Below are positions 1-6,619 of a stretch of DNA of 64,000 nt, in pieces; position 1 is the stretch's first letter; every line of letters begins with the position of its first letter. Source of the DNA: Kibdelosporangium persicum. Lineage in GTDB: Bacteria > Actinomycetota > Actinomycetes > Mycobacteriales > Pseudonocardiaceae. Location: contig NZ_JAAATY010000008.1 of NCBI RefSeq assembly GCF_013280595.1, forward strand, positions 124,001 through 188,000. Direction: 5' to 3'. Under the pieces are notes generated by a model. It had not been told where the DNA came from and did no database searches. It worked only from the letters and a program-made list of their open reading frames with translations. Both the position numbers and the translations under genes were made by a program.

Positions 1-291
1 CTGCTGGTGCCAGACGTCGTTGAGCCGCCTGGCGATCTGGAACATCCCTCCGGCGTCCAGATGCCCGTACAGCGGCTTGTCCTGCGCGACGAAGGAAATC
101 CGGCCGCGGGCTTCAACGGTCCCCTCGTCCGGTCGTAAGACCCCCGCGAGCATCGTCAGCAGGGTCGTCTTGCCCGCGCCGTTCGCGCCGACGAGCGCAG
201 TCACCCTGCCCCGCTCGAGCTCGAACGAACAGTCGCGTAACGCCCAGGAATCGCCATACCGTTTGCCCAGGCCCTGCACGCGCAGAGTCAT
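1..291 (-). CDS. ABC transporter ATP-binding protein (partial, runs off the window)
   Basis: Only the first 97 codons are inside the window. They show a normal ABC nucleotide-binding domain start: Walker A GANGAGKTT at about residues 35-43 and a Q-loop (FVAQDKPLY) near residue 70. The signature motif and Walker B lie beyond position 1. The ATG overlaps the stop of the GntR gene (ATGA), so the two are co-transcribed and translationally coupled. YtrA-subgroup GntR regulators are typically followed by ABC exporter genes, so this is probably the ATPase of a small drug or peptide exporter whose permease lies outside. The substrate cannot be told. Confidence 0.85.
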   Translation of the reverse strand, partial: MTLRVQGLGKRYGDSWALRDCSFELERGRVTALVGANGAGKTTLLTMLAGVLRPDEGTVEARGRISFVAQDKPLYGHLDAGGMFQIARRLNDVWHQQ

Positions 292-674
292 TTCTCCCTT
301 TCCGCGAGGACGATCCGCAGCAGCGCTCGCACGTCCTCGTCTTCAAGCCCGGCCGCGTGCGCCTGCTTCACCCAGCCGGCAAGCCGTTCACGCAACTCCG
401 CCATGATGTGCGGGTCGGCGGACCCCAGCGACGCCTTGACGAAGGTCCCCGAACCCTGCCGCGCCTCCACCAACCCGGAAAGCTCCAGCTCGCGGTACGC
501 CTTGAGCACGGTGTTGGCATTGACACCGCTGGCACGCACCACTTCCCGCACGGTCGGCAACCGGTCCCCAGGCTTGAGCCAGCCCAGCCGCAACGCCTCC
601 CGCACTTGCCGGACAAGCTGCAGGTATGCGGGCACCCCAGCGCCACGGTCAATCCGGAACTCGACTACCGACAC
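288..674 (-). CDS. GntR-family regulator, YtrA-like
   Basis: A 128-residue GntR regulator. The winged helix covers about residues 10-78, with the family signature PGDRLPTVREV, then VNANTVLKAYREL as recognition helix and LVEARQGSGTFV as wing. The C-terminal part is only about 50 residues, too short for a FadR or UTRA sensor domain and typical of the YtrA subgroup. The start is GTG at 674 with no Shine-Dalgarno before it. The inverted repeat at 684-717 sits immediately upstream, so the message may be leaderless and autoregulated. It heads an operon with the downstream ABC ATPase. Confidence 0.88.
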   Translation of the reverse strand: MSVVEFRIDRGAGVPAYLQLVRQVREALRLGWLKPGDRLPTVREVVRASGVNANTVLKAYRELELSGLVEARQGSGTFVKASLGSADPHIMAELRERLAGWVKQAHAAGLEDEDVRALLRIVLAEREK

Positions 675-683
675 CCGGCAAGT

Positions 684-717
684 GTTCTACTTGACTAAGA
701 CACTAGTCAAGTAGAAC
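684..717. promoter_or_regulatory. GntR operator, perfect 12-bp inverted repeat
   Basis: GTTCTACTTGAC and its exact reverse complement are separated by 10 bp. On the minus strand the repeat contains TTGACT followed 15 bp later by TAGAAC, a usable -35/-10 pair, and ends 9 bp before the GTG of the GntR gene. Position and symmetry fit an autorepression site. The unusually AT-rich sequence stands out from its surroundings. Confidence 0.75.
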
Positions 718-747
718 ATCGGCTCGGAACGTGGTCGAGACGAAAAG

Positions 748-759
748 CCCTGATCAGGG
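748..759 (-). terminator. possible terminator of the PEP-synthase-like gene
   Basis: The palindrome CCCTGATCAGGG is followed, reading on the minus strand, by CTTTTCG. It lies 45 bp beyond the stop codon at 805. The stem is short, so the call is weak. Confidence 0.35.
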
Positions 760-804
760 ACCCTGTCTCCGGAGCTCACGGTTGCCCGGGGCGGGAGCAC
801 CCGG

Positions 805-3165
805 TCAGTCGATCACTGTGACGGTGCCCTTGCCGCCGTCGACCCGGACACGGTCGCCTGTGGACAGCACCGCGGTAGCGTTGCCGCAGCCCACCACGGC
901 GGGAATGCCGAGTTCGCGGGCCACGATGGCGGCATGCGACAGAGGCGCCCCGATGTCGGTGACCACGGCGGCGGCCCGAGGGAACAGCGGGGTCCAGCCG
1001 ATGTTGGTCACCGTGGTCACCAGGATCTCGCCGTCCCGCAGCAGCTCCCCTTCCTCCACTGTGGACACGACACGGGCCACGCCCTCGACCACACCGGGCA
1101 CCCCCGGAAAGCCGGTGATCGCCGAGGACTCGGCCGGCTCGGCGGACCAGTTCTCCGGATCGAAGCGGCCACGGATCAAGGTCGGGTACGGCGGAAGCGC
1201 CGAATAGTGCTCGTAAGCCGCCTTCCGGGCGGGAATCGACGACAAGGGCGCCTTGGCGCCGTCCAGGACCTCGATGATCTCCGGGAAGCGCAGGAAGAAC
1301 AGGTCCTCGCCGACCAGCTCGCCGGCTCGCAGCACGAACGCACGGAACACCCAGAAGGAACGCGCGAACTCCGACCGGGCACGTTCCCGTTTACGCGCCG
1401 AAGCCGCCGCGCGGGACAGTCGACGGGCGAGGCGGGGAGCCGAGCGGGGATGTGCGGCCCGCAACCGTTCCCAAGCCGCGGCACGGGCGGAAGCCTGACG
1501 AGTGAGCAGTTCTTCCGGTGACGACGTCATCCCGTCGAGCAAGCGTTTGATCCACGCCGGGTCCTCCCCCGGTTTGGGCACCGAGATCTCGAACTCGTCA
1601 TGCCCGCGATGTCCCCAGGCCTCGGTGTACTGCTCCGCGGTGATCTCGCCGCGCTTGAGCCGTGCCAAGCCGATCACCGGGCCCAGGCTGACCAGTTCAT
1701 CCGCCGGCGTGTGCAGGCCGGACAACAGCAGCGCCGCGTCCGAGGGCCCGGCCCGCTCGGCGAGCCGGACGCCGAGGCGAGCGGCTCCGGCCTGACGGGC
1801 ACCCGCGTCGAACGTCCGGCACGCCGTCAACAGGTCCGCCACGTCGGACCGCCACAACCTGGCCAGCTCCGAAGTGGACGATGCCGCGGCGATCCTGGCA
1901 CGCAGTGCCGAACACCGTGCCGGGTTCGCGGCCACAAGCGAGTCCAGGTTCCTGCGGTAGGCGCGGAAGTCCCGGGCGACCCGGACAGCCGCGGACACCG
2001 TGGCACGCAGGACGGCCAACCGGGACATCGGCAACGGCGGGATCACCACATCGTCAGGAATCCGGCCGAACACCTGCCCGGCCATCCGCCGTGCCGCGCC
2101 GCCGAGTCCCAGCGCGGTCATCACGGCCATCGCCGTACTGACGTTCAGGTAGAACCGGCCGCCGATGTTGCCGGACGTCGGGTGCCCGCCGATCGACGGC
2201 ACCGCCAGCGACCGCGCCAGCCACCACGTCGCCGGGGTCATCACGCTCGGCACGGCTTCGCGCAGGTTCGCACAGGTCCACAGATAGTCCCCGATCAGCG
2301 AGTCGTTCCACACCTCACGGGCGGGCAGGGTCGTGATCGGCCGGGCCTGGAGGATCACGAACCGTCCGTTGTGGAGCGCCCACTCGATGTCCATCGGCGT
2401 GCCGTAGAGCTCCTCGATCCGCCTGCCCAACGCCGCGAGTTCCCGGACCCGCGCCGCGGAGAGCACTGCCTGGGAGCGCTTCCCGGCCGGAACCGGTGCC
2501 GTCGCGGTGCCGCCGGGAACCAGCACGGTCATCACGGCCTTGTCGGCGATTTCGGTACGCAGCACGTCTCCAGTCAGGACATACGTGTCCGGTGTGACGT
2601 CACCGCTGACGACGGCTTCGCCGAGTCCCCACGCCGCGTTGACCATGATCGTGTCCCGCACACCGGTGGTCGGGTCGGCGGTGAACATCACCCCCGCGGC
2701 CGAAGCCGGCACTATTTCCTGCACCACGACAGCCATCGCGATATCCGGCGACGACAAGCCTTTACTAGCCCGGTAGTGAACCGCTCGGTCAGTCCACAGT
2801 GACGCCCAACAACGGTGGATCGCGTCGAGTACTGATTCGATTCCGCTGATGTTGAGGAACGTGTCATGTTGACCGGCGAACGAAAGATCCGGCAGATCTT
2901 CCGCTGTGGCCGAGGAACGCACAGCGACCGAACCGGACAGTCCGGCATAGGCCGAACGGATCAGAGTTACGACATCCGAAGGAATAGTATGACCTTTAGC
3001 TGATACGAAATCGCGATACGCGCTGGTGGTCACGAAAAAAGCCTGCGGCACAGGCAATCCCGCTTGCGCCAGACGGGCCAACGAGGCTCCTTTGCCGCCC
3101 ACGGAGGCCAGGTCGGCAGCCGGATGATGCAGTGACAGGATCAGCGGATGGGTCATGCCCCACAT
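805..3165 (-). CDS. PEP-synthase-like phosphotransferase with rifampicin phosphotransferase (Rph) architecture
   Basis: A 786-residue enzyme. The N-terminal PPDK-type ATP-grasp domain carries VGGKGASLARL near residue 23, VRSSATAEDLPDLSFAGQ near residue 100, and ILQARPIT at its end near residue 275. A variable all-alpha middle follows. The swivelling phosphohistidine domain is at the extreme C-terminus, with catalytic His in APLSHAAIVARELGIPAVVG. No PEP/pyruvate TIM barrel follows, which is the order of rifampicin phosphotransferases rather than PEP synthase or PPDK. Rph uses ATP to phosphorylate rifamycin; the substrate here is unknown. I did not see the rifamycin-associated element in the 100 bp upstream. 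The start is ATG 3165 or ATG 3156; neither has a good ribosome site. Confidence 0.72.
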   Translation of the reverse strand: MWGMTHPLILSLHHPAADLASVGGKGASLARLAQAGLPVPQAFFVTTSAYRDFVSAKGHTIPSDVVTLIRSAYAGLSGSVAVRSSATAEDLPDLSFAGQHDTFLNISGIESVLDAIHRCWASLWTDRAVHYRASKGLSSPDIAMAVVVQEIVPASAAGVMFTADPTTGVRDTIMVNAAWGLGEAVVSGDVTPDTYVLTGDVLRTEIADKAVMTVLVPGGTATAPVPAGKRSQAVLSAARVRELAALGRRIEELYGTPMDIEWALHNGRFVILQARPITTLPAREVWNDSLIGDYLWTCANLREAVPSVMTPATWWLARSLAVPSIGGHPTSGNIGGRFYLNVSTAMAVMTALGLGGAARRMAGQVFGRIPDDVVIPPLPMSRLAVLRATVSAAVRVARDFRAYRRNLDSLVAANPARCSALRARIAAASSTSELARLWRSDVADLLTACRTFDAGARQAGAARLGVRLAERAGPSDAALLLSGLHTPADELVSLGPVIGLARLKRGEITAEQYTEAWGHRGHDEFEISVPKPGEDPAWIKRLLDGMTSSPEELLTRQASARAAAWERLRAAHPRSAPRLARRLSRAAASARKRERARSEFARSFWVFRAFVLRAGELVGEDLFFLRFPEIIEVLDGAKAPLSSIPARKAAYEHYSALPPYPTLIRGRFDPENWSAEPAESSAITGFPGVPGVVEGVARVVSTVEEGELLRDGEILVTTVTNIGWTPLFPRAAAVVTDIGAPLSHAAIVARELGIPAVVGCGNATAVLSTGDRVRVDGGKGTVTVID

Positions 3166-3166
3166 A

Positions 3167-3180
3167 GTCCCAGGTGGGAC
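3167..3180. promoter_or_regulatory. small palindrome abutting the start of the PEP-synthase-like gene
   Basis: GTCCCA-GG-TGGGAC lies 1 bp upstream of the ATG at 3165. It could be an operator at the start of a leaderless message. There is no further evidence. Confidence 0.3.
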
Positions 3181-3224
3181 ATCCCGGCAACCGGAACCGT
3201 CCGAATGTCTTTCCGTACGTTAAA

Positions 3225-3431
3225 TCGGTGCAAATTCCCTCAGCCACGACATCAACGCCGGACGGATGAGTGATCAGGTACTTGCGGTGGTCGCTAAGCT
3301 GTCCGCCGGGAGGCGAAGGGACTCGGACTCTGCGCACGGTTCGCCAGGTATTCACGAGGGAAGCGACCGGGTTTCGGCGAAGAGTCCACTGCGTTCGCCG
3401 GCGAGGCAAGCGGTGTGGAGGGTAAACCAGC
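3225..3431 (+). other. possible structured 5' leader
   Basis: This 200-bp stretch has no credible reading frame and contains nested complementary segments. GGACTC (3325-3330) can pair with GAGTCC (3382-3387), and TTCGCC (3340-3345) with GGCGAA (3376-3381), the two right arms being contiguous. The 5' part contains GGTGCAAATTCC followed about 45 nt later by ATCAGGTACTTGC, reminiscent of a cobalamin riboswitch core, but other conserved blocks are missing. It ends at a good ribosome site (GGAGG) for the ORF at 3432. A leader RNA is possible; the class is not established. Confidence 0.3.
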
Positions 3432-3794
3432 ATGACCGGGTCTGGTGACGCTCCGTTGCGCGACAACTACGGGCTGACAGCTCGGGGTGCCGTGGAGCGT
3501 GAGGCACGGTTACCGGCGACCGCACGGGTCCGTGCGGCGGCACACGGTCCTGCCTTCGGCCTGCCGGATACGGATTCCCTCACGGACAACCGGATTCCGA
3601 CGTTCTCCCGCGCGACACCGCCGCGCTCCGCGGCCATCGGCACGTTCCTCAAAGCACCGTACGGTGAGGACGTTCGAACCCGGCGCGACCACGACGTGAT
3701 CGTGTCCGCCTCGGGCCCATCGCTCATTTTCCCTGTGCCGCCGAACGATCCCGGGTGGATCGGCGTCGGCGGCCGCACGTCCCGGCACGACTGA
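3432..3794 (+). CDS. hypothetical protein, possibly a remnant of an agmatinase-type gene
   Basis: A 120-codon ORF with a good Shine-Dalgarno (GGAGG, 10 nt before ATG). No domain is recognised with confidence. Residues about 55-95 (RIPTFSRATPPRSAAIGTF, then a DHDVIVSASGP stretch) faintly resemble the N-terminus of agmatinase/ureohydrolase proteins, but no metal-binding motif follows and the frame ends early. If the resemblance is real this is a truncated gene. It precedes the ABC transporter genes by 74 bp. Third positions are less biased than in neighbouring genes, so it may be decayed or non-coding. Confidence 0.35.
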   Translation: MTGSGDAPLRDNYGLTARGAVEREARLPATARVRAAAHGPAFGLPDTDSLTDNRIPTFSRATPPRSAAIGTFLKAPYGEDVRTRRDHDVIVSASGPSLIFPVPPNDPGWIGVGGRTSRHD

Positions 3795-3868
3795 CGCAGC
3801 GCTTGACAACCGAATACCGGCCCCGTCCCCGATTCGCCGACTCCCTACCCCGTCCCCAGGAGTTCGTT

Positions 3869-4882
3869 GTGCGATCCCGTCCCCTGACCCGTCTGCTGAC
3901 CGCGGTCCTCTGCGCCGTCGGAATGCTCGGTGTGGCAGGCCTGTCCGGCTGCACCGGCTCGACCGCTTCGCCGGCGTCCGGAAAGATCACCCTCGGTTTC
4001 TCGGCCTGGCCCGGCTGGAACGTGTGGCAGGTCGCGCAGGAGCAAGGCCTGTTCGCCCAGAACGGCGTCGAGGTCGAGCTGAAGTGGTTCGACAGCTACA
4101 CCGACAGCCTCAACGCGCTGGCCACCGGCGCGATCGACGCGAACAGCCAGACCCTCAACGACACGCTGATGTCGGTCAGCGGTGGCGCCAGGCAGACCGT
4201 GGTGCTGGTCAACGACAACTCCACCGGCAACGACAAGATCATCTCGCGGGACGGCATCGCCGGTGTCGCCGATCTGAAGGGCAAGAAGGTCGCGGTCGAG
4301 CAGGGCACCGTGGACCACTACCTGCTGCTGCTCGCGCTGGCCGAGGCGAAGCTGTCCGAAAAGGACATCGAGCTCGTCCCGCTGGTGACCGACGCGGCGG
4401 CCGCCGCGTTCGTCGCGGGCAGGGTCGACGCGGTCGGCGCGTTCGCCCCGTTCACCACCAAGGCACTCGAACGGCCGGGCAGCCGGGCGATCGCCACGTC
4501 CGCCGAGTTCCCCGGCGCCATCCCGGACCACCTCGTGGTCAAGTCCGACCTGGTCAAGGACAACCCGCAGGTCGTGCAGGGCGTGGTGAACACCTGGTTC
4601 GCGACGCTGGCGTGGATCAAGGACAACCGTGACGCGGCGGTCGGAATCATGGCCAAGCGCAACGGTGTCAGCGTCGAGGACTACAAGTCCTACGACTCGG
4701 GCACGACGATCTTCACCCGCCAGCAGAACATCGACGCGTTCACCCCGGGCACGACCCCGCAGCACCTGAACCACCAGGCCCGCCTGGCGTCGGACTTCCT
4801 GATGAGCACCGGCCTGGCGAAGAACACCCCCAACCTCGACGGCCTGTTCAACGACGCGTTCGTCAAGGCGGTGCCGGAGTGA
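3869..4882 (+). CDS. ABC transporter substrate-binding lipoprotein (SsuA/NrtA/THI5-like)
   Basis: A 337-residue periplasmic-type binding protein of the nitrate/sulfonate/taurine class. The GTG start has AGGAG 6 nt upstream. A signal sequence (about residues 5-25) ends in a lipobox LSGC, so the protein is anchored as a lipoprotein. ITLGFSAWPGWNVWQVAQEQ, the DLKGKKVAVEQGT block and the hinge region match the NMT1/SsuA fold. It is the first gene of the transporter, and its stop overlaps the permease start (GTGA). The ligand cannot be read from sequence. The downstream sensor with a NIT-like domain makes nitrate, nitrite or another small anion worth testing. Confidence 0.85.
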   Translation: MRSRPLTRLLTAVLCAVGMLGVAGLSGCTGSTASPASGKITLGFSAWPGWNVWQVAQEQGLFAQNGVEVELKWFDSYTDSLNALATGAIDANSQTLNDTLMSVSGGARQTVVLVNDNSTGNDKIISRDGIAGVADLKGKKVAVEQGTVDHYLLLLALAEAKLSEKDIELVPLVTDAAAAAFVAGRVDAVGAFAPFTTKALERPGSRAIATSAEFPGAIPDHLVVKSDLVKDNPQVVQGVVNTWFATLAWIKDNRDAAVGIMAKRNGVSVEDYKSYDSGTTIFTRQQNIDAFTPGTTPQHLNHQARLASDFLMSTGLAKNTPNLDGLFNDAFVKAVPE

Positions 4883-5817
4883 AACCCGCCGGGGTGAAAC
4901 CGGGGCCCGGCGAGGAGCAGGCCGCCGGCCGGTTCCTCGAAGCCGAACGCGCGAGCCGGGGTCCGGGCTCCGCGTCGGCGCGGCAGGATCGCAAGGACTG
5001 GACCGCGCTTCCGCGACGCGGCGCGGCCAAGCCGCCGTCGTCGTTGCTGAGCATCCGCAAACCGATCTCCCGCAAGGCTCAGCTGACGCTGACCGTCCTT
5101 TCGTTCGTGATCCCGTTGCTGGCCTGGGTCGTGCTGAGCGCGACCCAGGTGGTCTCCCCCACGTTCCTGCCCGGCCCGGTGGCCACGCTGCAGGCGGGCT
5201 GGGAGATGGCCCAGAGCGGCCAGCTGTTCACCGACCTGTGGGACACGCTGCGGCGCATCGTGTACGGGTTCGGTCTCGCCGTGCTCGTCTCGGTGCCGGT
5301 CGGCATCGCGATGGGCACGTTCATGGCGGGCCGGGCGTTGTTCGAACCGTTCCTGAGCATGGTGCGGTACCTGCCGGCGAGCGCGTTCATCCCGCTGATG
5401 ATGATCTGGCTGGGCATCGACGAGGAGTCCAAGATCGGGGTGCTGTTCCTCGGGACTGTCTTCTTCAACACGTTCATGACCGCCGATGTGGTCCGGTCCG
5501 TTCCGGCCCAGCTGATCAACGTGTCGTACACGCTCGGCGCCCGGCGTGACGAAGTGCTGCGCAAGGTCATCATGCCGCACTCGTTGCCCGGCATCATCGA
5601 CGCGATCAGGGTGAACATCGCGGCCGCGTGGAACCTGGTCGTCGTCGCCGAGGTGGTCGTCTCCACGACCGGCCTGGGCCGCAGGATCATGCAGTCGCAA
5701 CGGTTCCTGGAGACCGACCAGATCTTCGCGATCCTGATCGTGATCGGGATCTGCGGTGTGGTCATCGACATGCTGCTGCGCTTGCTGCGCAACCGGATCG
5801 GGCGGTGGGCGACATGA
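4879..5817 (+). CDS. ABC transporter permease (SsuC/NrtB-like)
   Basis: A 312-residue inner-membrane permease. The first 70 or so residues are hydrophilic and rich in Gly, Pro and Arg, an unusual extension, so a start further downstream is possible. About six membrane segments follow from LTLTVLSFVIPLLAWVV onward. The cytoplasmic EAA loop is visible as YTLGARRDEVLRKVIMPHSL, which docks on the ATPase. The GTG start overlaps the binding-protein stop, and its own stop overlaps the ATPase start (ATGA). Confidence 0.88.
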   Translation: MKPAGVKPGPGEEQAAGRFLEAERASRGPGSASARQDRKDWTALPRRGAAKPPSSLLSIRKPISRKAQLTLTVLSFVIPLLAWVVLSATQVVSPTFLPGPVATLQAGWEMAQSGQLFTDLWDTLRRIVYGFGLAVLVSVPVGIAMGTFMAGRALFEPFLSMVRYLPASAFIPLMMIWLGIDEESKIGVLFLGTVFFNTFMTADVVRSVPAQLINVSYTLGARRDEVLRKVIMPHSLPGIIDAIRVNIAAAWNLVVVAEVVVSTTGLGRRIMQSQRFLETDQIFAILIVIGICGVVIDMLLRLLRNRIGRWAT

Positions 5818-6605
5818 CCGGCACGGCTCTGCTGGACATCCAGGACGTCGGCAAGCGGTTCCAGGCACGCGGCCGGGACGTGCTCGCACTGGACGGCATC
5901 AGCCTGCGAGTGGCGCGCGGTGACTTCCTGTGCGTCTGCGGTGCCAGTGGATCGGGCAAGTCCACGCTGCTGTCGTTGGTGGCCGGCCTGGACACCCCGA
6001 CCGCGGGCAGGATCACTGTGGACGGAGTCCCGGTGACCGGCCCCGGCCCGGATCGCGGCCTGGTGCCGCAGGCGGACAGCCTCTACCCGTGGCGGACGGT
6101 GGAACGCAATGTCGCTTTCGGACTGGAGTTGCTGCCGGTCGGCCCGGCCGAGCGGGCCAGGCGGGTCGACTGGTACCTCGCCGAGACCGGGCTGTCGGAA
6201 CTGCGGAACTCGTTGCCACGACAGCTTTCCGGCGGTCAGCAGCAACGCGTGGCGATCGCGCGGGCGCTGGCCTGTGAACCGGAGGTGCTGTTGCTCGACG
6301 AACCGTTCGGTGCGCTGGACGTGCAGACCAAAGAGGACATGCAGGTGCTGATCCGTCAGGTCTGGCAGGATACCGGGACGACCGTGCTGATGGTCACGCA
6401 CGACGTCGAGGAGGCGGTTTTCCTCGGTCAGCGGGTGGTCGTGCTGGAGTCGGGGCCGGGCAGGGTGGCCGCGGACATCGCCGTCGACCTTCCCGCCGAG
6501 CGGGACCTGGCGATCAAACGCACCCCCGGGTTCCTGTCCCTGCGGGCGAGGATCGAGGATCTCGTTCGCGCCCAGCACCACACGGCCGGCCAGGCGACCG
6601 GCTGA
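5814..6605 (+). CDS. ABC transporter ATP-binding protein (SsuB/NrtD/TauB-like)
   Basis: A 263-residue ATPase with Walker A GASGSGKST, Q-loop LVPQADSLYPW, signature LSGGQQQRVAIARAL, Walker B VLLLDEPFGALD and switch His in MVTHDVEEAV. These are the features of the nitrate/sulfonate/taurine importer subfamily. It overlaps the permease by 4 bp. The stop is only 14 bp from the cvnA start, so transporter and conservon are probably one transcription unit. Confidence 0.9.
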   Translation: MTGTALLDIQDVGKRFQARGRDVLALDGISLRVARGDFLCVCGASGSGKSTLLSLVAGLDTPTAGRITVDGVPVTGPGPDRGLVPQADSLYPWRTVERNVAFGLELLPVGPAERARRVDWYLAETGLSELRNSLPRQLSGGQQQRVAIARALACEPEVLLLDEPFGALDVQTKEDMQVLIRQVWQDTGTTVLMVTHDVEEAVFLGQRVVVLESGPGRVAADIAVDLPAERDLAIKRTPGFLSLRARIEDLVRAQHHTAGQATG

Positions 6606-6619
6606 GCCGAGGAGGCGGC

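Noticed and set aside
1600-2802. A 400-codon plus-strand frame
   Set aside because: Antisense shadow of the PEP-synthase-like gene with Arg/Gly/Pro-rich nonsense composition.
3166-3260. Rifamycin-associated element upstream of the Rph-like gene
   Set aside because: The GC-rich 19-bp element described for rifamycin-inducible genes was not seen here.
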